The notes under the pieces are model-generated. The model was not told where the DNA came from, ran no database searches, and worked only from the letters and a program-made list of their open reading frames with translations. A program made the position numbers and the translations under genes. Positions 21,104-32,369 of a stretch of DNA of 64,000 bases are shown one piece after another (the stretch's first letter is position 1; every line of letters begins with the position of its first letter). Source of the stretch: Strigamia acuminata (taxonomy: Eukaryota > Arthropoda > Chilopoda > Geophilomorpha > Linotaeniidae); NCBI GenBank assembly GCA_949358305.1, contig OX442319.1:7316001-7380000 (forward strand). Reading direction: 5' to 3'.

Positions 21104-22138
21104 CCTTGCTAGTTGGCCATTTATTTCGTTAATTTTCGCGAAATTCGCGAAATTCGCGATTTTTGCGCCGAAATCTTTTATTTGCAGAAAACGACGATTT
21201 TCGAGCCGATTTTCGTACTGGAGACGTCAGATACGCATCGCCGACGTTCCACAAGAGTCTGCAACGTTTTCCTCACGATTCGCCGACTAATTTTGCCAGA
21301 AATCACGCGGGATTCGCAAATTTCTAGGCAAATTCCTTTATTTTTGCAGGTATCATCGATTTTCGGCCCGATTTTTGTCCGCCGTACGTCCACAACGTAT
21401 CGCCGACGTTCAAGACAGCCAGGGCTGTCTATATTTCCACCGATTCGTCTAATTTTCGTCCGAAATCACGCGGGATTCGCGAATTTCGGCGAATTTAAAT
21501 TTATTTTCAGGTTTTTCGTCATTTTGGATTCGCTTCTCCGCTTAGCACGTTGCGGCGGATACAACGAGAATCCAATACTAGATTATTGGCGGCTTAGTTC
21601 CCCGGTGAACGGTCGTAATCACCGATCTTTAGAACATTTTCACGAAGAGCCTCGAATTTTTTTCGAGAAGAATTCGGGTTTTAAATTCGAATTTGCGTTT
21701 TCTCCAGCTTTTCGAGAAAGCTGCGCCGTGCCTTCATTTGCACGAGAGTTGCACCCGCGACCGATTCATCTATTTCTCCTTCTTGTCGATTTACATTGTT
21801 AACTTTAAGGTAGAATTTAAGGCTTTTGGGGGACATTTAGCATCGTATTCGCCCTTCGATCGAATCCGATCAAGCGATTACGTATTCTCCGGTAGTGCTT
21901 GTCGTGGTACAAGTGAGGTTTCCCGCGGGCCCAGGTGCACCGATCGGACCCTCTCAGACTGGCTACCGGAGGTTTTTGAATTCCTTCAGAAGGAATTGCC
22001 CAATTTGACGGTTTCCGCCTCGAAAGTGCTTCGCATCGAGTGTTGTGCTTCGTTTTCGTGCAGTGCTACGGTGTCTCGTGTGTACTATTTCTCTGAGCCT
22101 GTGTTTTCGTCGCGGAGTGTCGAGTTTTCCACGCCACG
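21104..22138 (+). other. Copia leader with three ~160-bp repeats and an upstream ORF
   Basis: Roughly 1 kb between primer site and gag. Diverged tandem units begin at 21131, 21289 and 21451, each starting AATTTT and holding a TTTAT...CAG acceptor-like stretch; units 2 and 3 share AAATCACGCGGGATTCGC. A 229-codon plus frame at 21113-21802 spans them and shows a doubled peptide pattern (IFEPIFV / IFGPIFV then RRRSR). No family is recognised, and it may be only a by-product of the repeats. A perfect 8-bp hairpin lies at 21412-21429. Confidence 0.7.
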
Positions 22139-25100
22139 ATGCACAAATCCGGAGATTCATCGAGCAAAATTCCCGTACTCGGAGTTGGAAACTACGAGCA
22201 GTGGCAACGATCGATGCGGATGCTCTTAAAGTCCGAGGGCCTTTGGAGGCATGTTACCGAGGAGAAGGAAGCCGAACATTTAGCTACCTTGACGGAAAAG
22301 GAGAAAGACCGGTACATGACCAAGAAAGATAAAGCCCTCGGTCACATCTATATCCAAGTCAGCGAGCCCAAACGATCAGTGTTGGACACGTGCAACACGC
22401 CGAAAGAAGCGTGGGACGCGCTGGCTAAGATTTATGCGCCAAGCTCACGGGCCAGAAGAGCAGCCATGCGTTGGGAGTTTTTAAATCTCCAGATTGGACC
22501 CAACGAGGATATGCCGGATTTTATTGCCAGAGTCGATCACTATGTTAGGCAATTAAAGGACGTTAAAGAGGAAACTTCGCCCGACCACCACGCATATCAG
22601 TATCTTAAGGGATTGCCACCTGAGTATGCCCAGGCAACGTTCGCAATTTACCATTGGCCGGATGACAAATTTACACCGACTTTGGTTGCCGAACAGTTGA
22701 TATCCGAACAATCTCGTTTAAGATCAGCGGGTCTGCTTCGAACAACTCCACCGACGGCTCATACTTCTGCAAAAGGACAGTTTCGCCCGCGTAATAAATC
22801 TGGTGCTCGTGATTTGTCAACTATTCGGTGTTTTAATTGCGAACAGATGGGCCACTACGCGAATAAGTGCCCCCACCCTCGACGTGAAAATCCGAATCAG
22901 CCGACGGTTTCCGTACAACGCTCATCGAGAAGTAAGAGTCGAAGACGGAATAAGAACGCCGTCGCCAAGGTCGAAGACACTCGTCCTCGAGGGAGCTCAC
23001 GTCCAATTCGGAAAGGGACATTTTTCTGCAGTGCACCGCAAGTCGTTGAGCGCCCAGTTGCCCACTTTATGCAATCCAATGAGTGGATTGTTGACTGCGG
23101 CGCTACCGACCACGTGACCCATGTGCGAGCGTTATTCACCGATTTCACGAACATTCCGCCTTTCGATATCGAATTGGGGCAAGGCAAATCGCAAGTTACT
23201 GGACGAGGAACGGTTCAACTTCTCACGTCAGTTGATGATGCAGATTGCGTTTTGGATTTGACCAACGTTCTATATGCACCGAATTTCGAAGCCAATTTGA
23301 TTTCGGTGTCGAAAATCGATAAAACGCGACATCATATCCACATTTTCAACGGAGAAGTTAATGTTTATGAATCGGACTATCGTTTACCAATCATTCGTGC
23401 AAAGGAACGTGGTGGCTTGTATTATTTGGACGGTTTGTGTTCGGCCCCTATCAGTTCGACAACGGTTTCGACGGCCACTCCACCGACAATTCAACCTGTC
23501 AAAACACTGGTCACGACAGAAGTGGACTTTGACAATGTTCCGAAACCGGTTAAAGGAAAACAAAAGCAACGGGAAATTACAGACTATCGTTTTGATCTGC
23601 CAGCGGTTGAGAGTGTGAAGGCAATTCCCACCCAACCAATTCCAAACCTGACCGATCCTACACATTTTCCCGTCCTTACTCCTGTTCCCCCACCGGTCAT
23701 TGTCAATCCGACCACACAATCCTATTCCAATGCTCTGCAATGTCTACCGATTTCCCCTCCTCCTGGCAATTTACCTCCGTCACAGAAAAAGGTAATTGCT
23801 AATCCTGCTTCGGTTAAAGATGCCACCGGTCTATGGCACAGTCGTCTCGGTCACCTGCATACTAATGCGATGAAGCTTCTGGCAGCTAACGACCAGGTTT
23901 ATGGTTTGCAACCAGCTGAAGTCCGACAAGAATTGTCGTGTAACGACTGCAGAATTGCTAAATCGACCAGAGCTTCGCATAAACCGGACCCGAATCCCTG
24001 TACATCGAAACCATTGGACCTTCTGCACATGGATTTGTGGGGACCAGCCCCGCTCACGTCACTGGGCGGCTCGGATTATGTTTTCACCATCATCGACGAT
24101 GCCACACGTTACACGTGGATTATCCCGTTGGCCCAGAAGTCGCAAACCTTTGGGGCATTCAAAGACTTCGTCGCCCGCGTTGAACGAATTCAGAATACGC
24201 GTGTGAAAGCGATTAGATCCGACCGCGGAGGCGAATTCATGTCAAATGAATTCTTGAACTATCTCAAAGAAAAGGGCATCCAAGGGCAGAGGACCAATCC
24301 CGCATCACCTCAAATGAACGGGACTGCAGAACGCATAAATCGAACAATGGCCGACAGTGTCCGATCACTTATCTCCGAAACTCGACTCCCGGATGACCTT
24401 TGGGCGGAACTCGCCGTCACATTTGCGTATGTGAAGAACCGAAGTCCGCATTCGAGATTGAATAACCAAATTCCGTATATCCTATGGCGACAACGAGCAT
24501 TGTCTTTACGACACCTACGCAAAATGGGGTCCAAATGCTGGGTGCATTACACCGCGCCAGGCCGCAAGAAACTAGATCCGCGTGCATGGGAGGGATATCT
24601 CGTTGGTTACGCGACTGGTACCCGCGGATATAGAGTTTGGAATCCGGTAGAAGATCGAGTTTACGAAACGGTTCACGTCAAGATCGATGAACGCCAATCA
24701 TATCGGAAATCTCTTCGTGGCGCATCTCAACGGCCCGAAGAAACTTTTTCTGATGTCGGACAGCAATCGGTTTCGTTTAACGACAACGTCCAGTTCCATG
24801 ACTGGCCAAGAGGATCCGATTCCGAACATTCTGATCATTCCGACGACGATTCCGATAATGGTGGAGCTAGCCATGTCAGCGGCGTGTCGACATCTCACTC
24901 TGTTCATACACCGGTCATCCAATTGCCGCCTCCGACAACGCCAGAGCAGTTACTGTTGGATGCGTGTGCACTGCAATTACCGAGTTCGGCAAGTCTAGGA
25001 CATTCACAATCGTATCCCATCCTCTATCAGGAAGGAGATACAGATGACGATATTGCTGACTTTGATGACCAAGCCATTCTTCCAAGAACATCTGATTTCA

Positions 25101-27091
25101 CTGGGACATCTGCAGAGCAGTCTCCTCGCCAATCACCGCCTGGTTCTCCAGCGAGATACATCACATATCGCCGGAAAACCCGTGGAGCAGATCTTTCTCA
25201 TACAGTGTCGGTATTTGACGATACTCCAATGTCTCCTGCTCCAATTCAGCACATAGTCGGGACTGAAGTCTTGCCTGCTACGGATCGCCATACTGCATAT
25301 ATTTGGCGACCCATTGGGGGAGATTCCGAGTGCAGTGATTGGAGACGCGAGGAACACCTCCGGAAGGATCAAGTTCCGGGATCGATTAAAACGGACGTTT
25401 ACTATTTTCCGATGCCGGGCATTCGACTCAGATCTCAGAGGGATGTTGATGAATACTGTATGCTCAACAACATCGATTATGACCCCAGTTTATTTATTTG
25501 GAGCAACATCGAGTACACATTGCCTACGATTCCGGGTGCTCGCCATGCGGCTCATCTTTGTAGAACGGAACCAGCTTCCTATGCTGAAATCCCGAAATTT
25601 TCCGATGCTCCGAAGTGGCGGGAAGCCATTAAGGAAGAGCTCGACACATTTACCGAAAGAGAAGTTTATCTCGAAGTTCCAAGACCACCGGATACTACGA
25701 TTCTTGGCTGCAAATGGCTTTTTAAGCTTAAGACCGATGCAGCAGGGACGATCACCAGATATCGAGCTCGTTTAGTCGCCCAGGGTTTTCGTCAAACTCT
25801 CGGAGTCGACTACGATGAAGTTTTTAGTCCGGTGGTGAATTTCGTCTTAATCCGTTTATTCTTCTGTCTTCTCGTAGTGTTGCGTGGTTGGAAGGATGCA
25901 CACTTAGATGTGAAATGTGCGTACCTGTATGGCGAACTTAAACACAAAGTCTACATGCGGATCCCTGCAGGTGCCACATGTTCCAACCCCAACAATGTGT
26001 GGCTACTCGTTAAATCCCTTTACGGCCTCCACCAGTCGGGAAGACAATGGTTCGAAAAATTGGACGAAACGCTTCGAGACCTCGGATTCCGAAGAATGCC
26101 CGCGTGTAATTGTGTTTACGTCTTCGGAAATTCCGCTATCATGTTAGTCTACGTGGACGATATTATTTTATTCTACGCATCCGACAGTGTTTTCGACCAA
26201 TTGATCCGACTCATCAGTTCGAAATTCCAAATCGTCAATCTCGGTCCGATTACGAAATTGTTAGGTGTCGAGTTTATCCGTGATATGGGACGCACATTCA
26301 TTTCCCAACGTGCTTATATTGCGAAGATCATCAAAAAGTTCGGTACCTCGACCAACAAGCTCGTGAAAGTTCCCGTGACACCCGGGACGACACTCGTCAG
26401 AGGATCGACCGAGAATTTGGAAGATTTTCCATACCGCTCGCTGATCGGATCGCTGTTATTTTTGGCTTCGAGGACACGCCCCGATATACTTTACTCCGTT
26501 ATCCATTTATCGCAATACAACACCTGCTATAATAAGACCCACATTCGAGCATTACTTCAAGTTCTACAGTACGTCGCTAACACCGCGCACTTTTGCATCG
26601 AATTATCCGGCTGTACATCTTCACAATTGTGGGCTTACACCGACGCGTCGTGGGCATGCGATCCGGAGACATCATTAAGTTTCGGCGGCTATATTACTTT
26701 CATCGGCAACATTCCAATCGGCTGGTCCTGTCGTAAACAGTCGACCGTGGCATGCTCAACAATGGAAGCAGAATTTATCGCCCTTGTTGAGTGTGTCAAG
26801 GAGCTTTACTGGTTGGACCACGTTTATCTTCAGTTTCCGATCCTCAACCGATTATCGCGACCCGTCATTTATTCCGACGCTCTCTCGGCCATACAGTTTA
26901 CTTCCAACGATGTCGAAACTTCGAAAACTCGACATATTCGTGTACGTTATCATTGGCTCAGGGAGTGGTATACGGCGGGACGCTTTGAACTCCGAAAAGT
27001 GCCCGGCGACCTGAACGTCGCTGACATCTTCACGAAGTGGCTCGGATCGGAGCGTTTACAATCGTTGATTTCTCGGATTTTCCGATTGTGA
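22139..27091 (+). CDS. Ty1/copia gag-pol polyprotein, intact (1650 aa)
   Basis: Single frame in copia order. Gag is followed by a CCHC knuckle at C231-x2-C-x4-H239-x4-C244, then an aspartic protease with D319-C-G-A (the family usually has DSG or DTG, so C320 is unusual). The GAG-pre-integrase HHCC region (HSRLGHLH...CNDC) is near 560-610. Integrase core has D in LHMDLWG near 630, D in RSDRGGEF near 695 and E in NGTAERINR near 731. RT spans about 1175-1400 with Y1338-V-D-D, and RNase H has YTDASWACD near 1500 and STMEAEFIAL near 1530. Integrase before RT fixes it as copia rather than BEL or gypsy. A long acidic, proline-rich linker separates integrase and RT. The start ATG is chosen because gag homology begins at once after it. 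Confidence 0.96.
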   Translation: MHKSGDSSSKIPVLGVGNYEQWQRSMRMLLKSEGLWRHVTEEKEAEHLATLTEKEKDRYMTKKDKALGHIYIQVSEPKRSVLDTCNTPKEAWDALAKIYAPSSRARRAAMRWEFLNLQIGPNEDMPDFIARVDHYVRQLKDVKEETSPDHHAYQYLKGLPPEYAQATFAIYHWPDDKFTPTLVAEQLISEQSRLRSAGLLRTTPPTAHTSAKGQFRPRNKSGARDLSTIRCFNCEQMGHYANKCPHPRRENPNQPTVSVQRSSRSKSRRRNKNAVAKVEDTRPRGSSRPIRKGTFFCSAPQVVERPVAHFMQSNEWIVDCGATDHVTHVRALFTDFTNIPPFDIELGQGKSQVTGRGTVQLLTSVDDADCVLDLTNVLYAPNFEANLISVSKIDKTRHHIHIFNGEVNVYESDYRLPIIRAKERGGLYYLDGLCSAPISSTTVSTATPPTIQPVKTLVTTEVDFDNVPKPVKGKQKQREITDYRFDLPAVESVKAIPTQPIPNLTDPTHFPVLTPVPPPVIVNPTTQSYSNALQCLPISPPPGNLPPSQKKVIANPASVKDATGLWHSRLGHLHTNAMKLLAANDQVYGLQPAEVRQELSCNDCRIAKSTRASHKPDPNPCTSKPLDLLHMDLWGPAPLTSLGGSDYVFTIIDDATRYTWIIPLAQKSQTFGAFKDFVARVERIQNTRVKAIRSDRGGEFMSNEFLNYLKEKGIQGQRTNPASPQMNGTAERINRTMADSVRSLISETRLPDDLWAELAVTFAYVKNRSPHSRLNNQIPYILWRQRALSLRHLRKMGSKCWVHYTAPGRKKLDPRAWEGYLVGYATGTRGYRVWNPVEDRVYETVHVKIDERQSYRKSLRGASQRPEETFSDVGQQSVSFNDNVQFHDWPRGSDSEHSDHSDDDSDNGGASHVSGVSTSHSVHTPVIQLPPPTTPEQLLLDACALQLPSSASLGHSQSYPILYQEGDTDDDIADFDDQAILPRTSDFTGTSAEQSPRQSPPGSPARYITYRRKTRGADLSHTVSVFDDTPMSPAPIQHIVGTEVLPATDRHTAYIWRPIGGDSECSDWRREEHLRKDQVPGSIKTDVYYFPMPGIRLRSQRDVDEYCMLNNIDYDPSLFIWSNIEYTLPTIPGARHAAHLCRTEPASYAEIPKFSDAPKWREAIKEELDTFTEREVYLEVPRPPDTTILGCKWLFKLKTDAAGTITRYRARLVAQGFRQTLGVDYDEVFSPVVNFVLIRLFFCLLVVLRGWKDAHLDVKCAYLYGELKHKVYMRIPAGATCSNPNNVWLLVKSLYGLHQSGRQWFEKLDETLRDLGFRRMPACNCVYVFGNSAIMLVYVDDIILFYASDSVFDQLIRLISSKFQIVNLGPITKLLGVEFIRDMGRTFISQRAYIAKIIKKFGTSTNKLVKVPVTPGTTLVRGSTENLEDFPYRSLIGSLLFLASRTRPDILYSVIHLSQYNTCYNKTHIRALLQVLQYVANTAHFCIELSGCTSSQLWAYTDASWACDPETSLSFGGYITFIGNIPIGWSCRKQSTVACSTMEAEFIALVECVKELYWLDHVYLQFPILNRLSRPVIYSDALSAIQFTSNDVETSKTRHIRVRYHWLREWYTAGRFELRKVPGDLNVADIFTKWLGSERLQSLISRIFRL

Positions 27092-27285
27092 CTTTATCGT
27101 GACATTCCTGTGTTAGTTTTTCCCGATTATGAGAGTCATCGAGATCAGAGGGAATAGTCGGGCTTCCGTAGAGTTTTACATTTATAGTACCCGGCTCGGT
27201 GATTCGACTTAATGATTTCCATTTTGTTTAATGTTTACACTGTAATTCCAGTATGCGTTTATATTTCCCCTGAACATTTAAGATC

Positions 27286-27295
27286 GAAGGGGGGA
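27286..27295 (+). other. Copia polypurine tract
   Basis: GAAGGGGGGA two bases before the 3' LTR, the expected primer for plus-strand synthesis. Confidence 0.85.
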
Positions 27296-27297
27296 TT

Positions 27298-27847
27298 TGT
27301 TGGTCCTAAGACCAAATTTATTATCGATATCAAATGTTCATACTTTATATAATTCAATTTCAAATCAGTTATTTCGATGTTTGATGTCTTATTCGTTATA
27401 TTTCGCTTTTGCACACATTGTGTGCTGTCCCGTATGTAATTCCATACCTGCATAATGTTTTTCAGTATGATTTGTTCTTTTGTTTTGACATCTAATGTCA
27501 ATTATTGCCACCAGAGTGTGTTCTCACTCTTCTTCTTTTTCCAACATGGCGCCATGCATGGGTTTTGCACAGCTTAGCCATGGTTTCACCACAAATGTAA
27601 TGTATCATTTTCTTATTAAATTGTTTTATTGTTTTTACACATTGTCTTTGCATTAAAGCACATTCAGTGCTGTTTTTCACGCGCACATAAGCGTCCTTAA
27701 GACGCGCGCATTTGGTAAACGATACGGTGAACGTATCGACGACGTCGTGCACGAAGCACGACGCCATTTTGTTTTGGCTTATCATTTCACGCTTCTCGTC
27801 GGCATTTCGCCGACCACTGCGCGCTCCTCTGCTACCAGTTACCTACA
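27298..27847 (+). repeat. 3' LTR of the copia element
   Basis: Same 550 bp as 20534-21083 by eye. Followed by target duplication ACTTC. Confidence 0.96.
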
Positions 27848-28706
27848 ACTTCCTCAACACGTCAGGTGCTAAAAGAAAACCCGCTGTCTGAACAGGAACA
27901 CTTAACTGCTCAAGCACCCTAATGGTTGCAGACAACTTTGTAAGTTGCGCCTTCACCGCCTTGACAGGGTGTACTTCTGTGATTGGTTTCAATTCCTTAA
28001 GAGACTTGAGCAAAGCTGCTCGCTGCGCTTCGTCGTCCCCATAACTTCGAATCAATTCACTACGAGCTAAGTCGTAGGATCCATCCACTTGTCTAAAGGT
28101 GGATATTAGCGTTGCTGCTTCACCTGTGCAGAATGACTGCAGGTATTGCAGCTTCTCTACTTCCGAGAGGTCTGAGTTTGTGTGCACTGTTGAGTCAAAT
28201 CGATCCAAAAAGGACTTGAACTCAACAACTTCTCCACCAAACTTTGCTATTTCCAACTTTGGAAGTTTAGCGTTGCGATTTCTTCGCGCTAATTGTGAAA
28301 GACTACTTTGTTGTGAAACATTAGTCTGATTCTGGCTTGTACTGGCAGACAACGTCGACGCATTTGCTGTCCAATGCGACACAAATCGTTGCGCCACTTG
28401 GCTACGGTGCTTCAACACTGCCATAGGCGTGTAATAACCCTCAATCTCCTTAAGGTTGGTCATGTACTGATCTCTGGGTATCAGTGGTTGCATCAGGTTC
28501 AGGTCATCAACCATCTTCTTAATCTGTTCCTCTGCGGCTAAAGCAGTTGCTTCTAGCTCTGCAGGATCGGTAATGGCCTTTGATTCCTTCAACAACTCCT
28601 CAACTGCGACCCCAACCGTCTCAAATCGAGAGGTCAAAACGTCCAACTCATCCGGCTTAGGAATTGTAACCGGTGTAGGTGAGGTTCTTCCTGGTGACGT
28701 AGACAT
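27848..28706 (-). pseudogene. Element C gag, 5' part, separated by copia
   Basis: About 286 codons of BEL/Pao gag starting MSTSPGRTSPTP, with the DUF1759-like region (KLPKLEIAKFGG, YLQSFCTGEAA) and ending at APDVLRK where the copia enters. E and F continue from the same motif without a break. Counting the target duplication once, the two C fragments sum to 5256 nt, exactly 1752 codons including the stop, so the frame was open before the insertion. The start is supported by alignment with the gag starts of E and F. Confidence 0.92.
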
Positions 28707-29103
28707 GCTGATCGCACCTGAAAAGGTTGGAAAGCAAAGACAATTACTACGGTCACCTTACACCAACACACAACACACACGTTAAACTTAAGACGAACCT
28801 TTAGAATCTGAGTGCTTAAACACCCAAACTCTCTGCTATACAGACAAACTCCAAGAGGATTTCTAAAATAATTTGAGTGGTTGAATCACAGACTCACTCA
28901 AAATCTCAACTGAAACCTTTTTAGAATAAATCCCTAACAATTCTGAGAATGTAAATACTCAGACTGACTAACTCTCTTCTAAAATTACAAGTAAACTGCT
29001 TCTGTTTACAAATAAATGCTCTAAGAGAACTTAAATAATCCCTGTTCACAAGAATTCCACTAAAAATCATGCAAACTATAGACTATTCTAGCTAAATCTG
29101 TTG

Positions 29104-29131
29104 CTCTCCTGCTTATGCAGTTATAGTAGAG
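29104..29131 (-). other. Conserved leader hairpin of C
   Basis: Outer arms CTCT (29104-29107) with AGAG (29128-29131). Inner arms CTGC (29109-29112) with GCAG (29117-29120). The 7-nt bulge and 1-nt bulge match B and F. Confidence 0.7.
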
Positions 29132-29482
29132 CCAAAACTTATTTTATATCACTTAAAATGCAATAGCAAGACTCATATCTCCCCCAAAAAGGACACAAAT
29201 AAAAACCCAAAGCAAAACCCATCAAAATCACAAAGAAACAACTGAATGTCATCTTCAAAAACATGGCGAACTGCTGCACATTGCGTTGTGTCACTTGAAC
29301 TGGACCCCTGGCATTGATGGTCGCTTCTAGACGATTCTCAGCTGCACAAACTTGATCGGAAATACATGCGGAACCAGCCGCTAACTGCACAAACCGTCCT
29401 GTTGTCACAAATCCCCTGAACCGTCTGTGAAGTGGCCAAACTCTAGCTTCACGCACGGTGATCAAACGCGCACGAATCCGGG

Positions 29483-29494
29483 TCACAGGCACCA
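29483..29494 (-). other. Primer-binding site of C, tRNA-His type
   Basis: Plus strand TCACAGGCACCA preceded by CGAATCCGGG, a T arm plus acceptor arrangement. One extra base compared with TCACGGCACCA. Confidence 0.75.
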
Positions 29495-29510
29495 AAAAAC
29501 CAACTTCCCC

Positions 29511-30781
29511 TGTTGCAAACAGACATGTCGAACTCGGAAGTTGCGTGGTACATTCATAGGCAACTGTCCTGTTGCGCATCCATGATCGTATAGTAGAAAT
29601 TCCAGCAGCAGAAAGCGTTAGGCCTAGCATTAGGCCTAGTTCTCAAACTGTAGATCAAATGGGAAAAACATCTCAGCTAATGGGCAAGAAAATGTGTCTT
29701 CAAGGAGGAGGAGAGTCAGCTTGGCTCTCTACTCACTCATTCTCTGGGAACTCATTTCAGAAATAATCCAAAGGAAGAACATCAAAGAAAGAGAAAAGAA
29801 TAACAACTTATTTATTCTAAATCAACCATAACAAGCTTCTTCTAGCAACAGCTAGTAACAACAGTAACTCACTCTCAACCTAGCAACAACAAGCGCCTAG
29901 CAACCGTGAACAATGGCGCTAAAATAGGCTTATTTACAAGCGACAATTACTCATTATAAATAACTTATTGCCTCCAAAGAGGGCGCTACGTGTCTCAAAC
30001 TTAACCCTTTTACATCAAATTGATAACAAGTAATAAAAGCTTAATCTTAACATCTATTAGAGGCATAAAATACATAAATAAACAAGTATTAACAATTCCC
30101 ATTCTTAGTTCCAGAGGAAAGCCAACTTTCCCTCTCAAAGACAAAAGCCAACCGCTCATCATGCAAGATGGCGGCACAGCAACTTGCTTACAGCTGTGCA
30201 GGCGAACAGGAGCGAGCCAGACAGACTTCCATAGCCGCCCTTGACCAGACATCGACGCAAGGACCTTCCAAACAGCGTGGGGACTCGAACGAGAGTCCAA
30301 ACCAAGGCGTATCGACGCCGCTCTAAACACACACGCGGATCCGATGCGTCCAAATGCCGTCACTGTCACGGGAGCTTTACGCCGCTCGCCACCTGCTGCC
30401 TCACGTCTTGGAAAGTCGCTGACCCCCTAAAACATCAAGCAAAAGGTAAACAACAATCAAATAAAATATGCCTATCTCAAAACAACTCTAATAATTCTTA
30501 AACTAATACACAGAATTACTAAACCACTAAAACGATCACATCAAAACGACCACAAGTGACCGACAACACATCTCCCGACCAATCCAGGTGCGACTGGCAG
30601 CATGACGACCGTCAAGGACATCACCAAACAAGACCGCGGGTCAGCCAAACAACCGGACATCTCAGATATGTCTCCAACTTGTGTCAAAAACTAAAAAGCA
30701 AATTAAAAAGTCAAATCTTCTTTTCAGAAGCCAAAACGTGGAAAACTTCTAAATCTTTTTGTTGCGTTCCTGCTCGCAACA
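29511..30781 (-). repeat. 5' LTR of element C (1271 bp)
   Basis: Identical by eye to 14811-16081. The tRNA-His D-arm match is at 29583-29594 and the YY1-like site at 30164-30175. Followed by AGGG target duplication and the resumed B LTR. Confidence 0.95.
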
Positions 30782-31164
30782 AGGGATTTGAAAAGTACTA
30801 AACAAAAGGTTAGAAGACGGAACCGTAACTTTACGGGAAACAGAAAAATGACGTCACTAGCATCGCAAATGTATACTAGGGAACGAAATATGCACCAAAA
30901 CAGTTCGGAATCAACACAAACTCTCTTAAAACAAGTGAATAAGTCAATAAATGCACGGAATAAGATATTTGAAATAAATACAAAGCATAAACACTACTAA
31001 ATATTGAAAAGTATGAATAAAAATCAAGTCAAAACACTTTAATAAGCAATAAAAATCTGAAAAGTGAAAAAATACCAATTAGGCAAAGGAAATAAAAACA
31101 CTTAAAGATTTTAATCAACTCAAAGTAAATGGTAATAAATAATGACAATAAAATAGCACAACAA
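30782..31164 (-). repeat. 5' LTR of B, segment 2
   Basis: Matches 6948-7330 (offset 23834); the first four bases are C's target duplication. Ends with ACAA, the left target duplication of D. Confidence 0.95.
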
Positions 31165-32350
31165 TGTTGCGAGCAAGAACGCAACAAAAAGATTAGGAGA
31201 CTCACGTTTCACCTGAAATTAGTAGAAGGTCTTTTTAGTTTGGTTTTAGTAGTTGATCACAAGTTTGCAGACATATCTGATGTGTCCAGTGGCCTGGTTG
31301 ACCGACGGTTTTGCTCCGTGTAGTCCACGGTAGTAATCGGGTGGTCGGTTGTACCTGTAGTGGACATTTGCGGTGTTGTCAGTCACTTGTGGTTGTTTTG
31401 AGTATTGGTTTTTAGCTGTATGTTTAAGAGAAATATTAGTTTTGTAAGAGTTTTATGTATTGTTTTGATTGCAATTAACCTTTGCTAGTTGTTCCGGGTG
31501 TTTAGTGGTCGTCTGAAACGTGGGTTGGCTAGCACTGCAGGGCGTCGGTAGTGGTTGTGCAGACATTGAGCGCTTTGGGTACGCATGCGGGAATGAGAGC
31601 GGCTTGGAAACGCCTCGTTTGGCTTCTCTGCAAGGTTCCCGTACTGAGTTGGAAGTCCCGGCGTTTTTGTCATGCCTTGGACGGCCTTGGAAGTCAGTTT
31701 GGATCGGTTCTGCTTTCATTCGCGTCTCTCAGCTGTTGCTAGACCGCCATGTGCTTAAGGTACGGTTCTGGTGGCCTTTTGATAGTTAGTGTCGACATTT
31801 CACTGGAACACAGCATAGGGGTTGATAGTATTTAATAACTTGTGTATTTTATGCCAATGATAGATGTTTATACTAAGCTTTTATTACGTGTTATTACTTG
31901 GTTGTTAAGGGTTAAGTTTGAGACATGTAGTGCCCTCTTTGGAGGTATTGGGTTTAAGCTCAACATTGTTCTTTTGTCTTTATTTACTGTTAGCCTTTAT
32001 TTACAAGTAATTGTTTGTTATATTTAAGTTTGCCTTGCGCCATTGTTCACGGTTGCTAGGCGAAGTTGTTGTCAAGATGCGTAGCCATTTAAGTTCTCTT
32101 TTTCCTCCTTTAAAATAAACGATGTCTTGTTGTTCTACCATTTTCTCCTGGGATTACTTACTCCAAATGATGAGCCAAGCAGCCCTGAGACTGGGAGAAA
32201 TAGAACCCACGACCAGGTCAGGAAAAAAGGAGAGAGTTAAACACTACAGGACGATGCATAGATTTAGGCCTAGAAAAACGGCATTTTGCATCTGTCTCAT
32301 ATATATCGAATGTTTGTCAGCCACCACGATCACAGAGATTGCTGGCAACA
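31165..32350 (+). repeat. 5' LTR of element D (1186 bp)
   Basis: Begins TGTTGCG then, after 8 nt, CGCAACA. Poly(A) signal at 32114-32119; TTTAGGCCTAG near 32263-32273; ACGATCAC (32326-32333) complementary to the 5' end of tRNA-His. Confidence 0.95.
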
Positions 32351-32357
32351 TCGTTTT

Positions 32358-32369
32358 TGGTGCCGTGAA
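32358..32369 (+). other. Primer-binding site of D, tRNA-His type
   Basis: TGGTGCCGTGAA, followed by GGATTCGAACC (32374-32384), which complements the T-loop GGTTCGAATCC. Here complementarity extends through the whole T arm, with a short offset. Confidence 0.8.

Larger units (their letters stand above)
20534..27847 (+). mobile_element. Ty1/copia retrotransposon inserted in gag of element C
   Basis: Two 550-bp LTRs (20534-21083, 27298-27847) look identical. The 5-bp duplication ACTTC lies on both sides (20529-20533, 27848-27852). A perfect 18-nt tRNAi-Met primer site, a polypurine tract and an intact 1650-codon polyprotein make it a complete, probably young, autonomous element. Confidence 0.97.
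28707..29510 (-). other. Element C leader
   Basis: Non-coding. In sense order from the LTR: primer site (29483-29494), anticodon-arm box TGCGTTGTG (29282-29290), covarying hairpin (29104-29131), then a pyrimidine-rich stretch ending CAG (28718-28720) 12 nt before the ATG that resembles a 3' splice site. Confidence 0.75.
14811..30781 (-). mobile_element. Element C: BEL/Pao retrotransposon inside the B LTR, split by copia
   Basis: LTRs at 14811-16081 and 29511-30781 look identical over 1271 bp. Target duplication AGGG (14807-14810, 30782-30785). Its gag-pol ORF is interrupted only by the copia insertion at 20534-27847. Its protein is closely related to E and F, and its LTR is related to that of D. 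Confidence 0.95.

Noticed and set aside
29583-29594. Possible tRNA-His gene fragments
   Set aside because: Only short pieces of the tRNA occur, hundreds of bases apart and in the same order in each element. They are complementarity boxes, not a tRNA gene.
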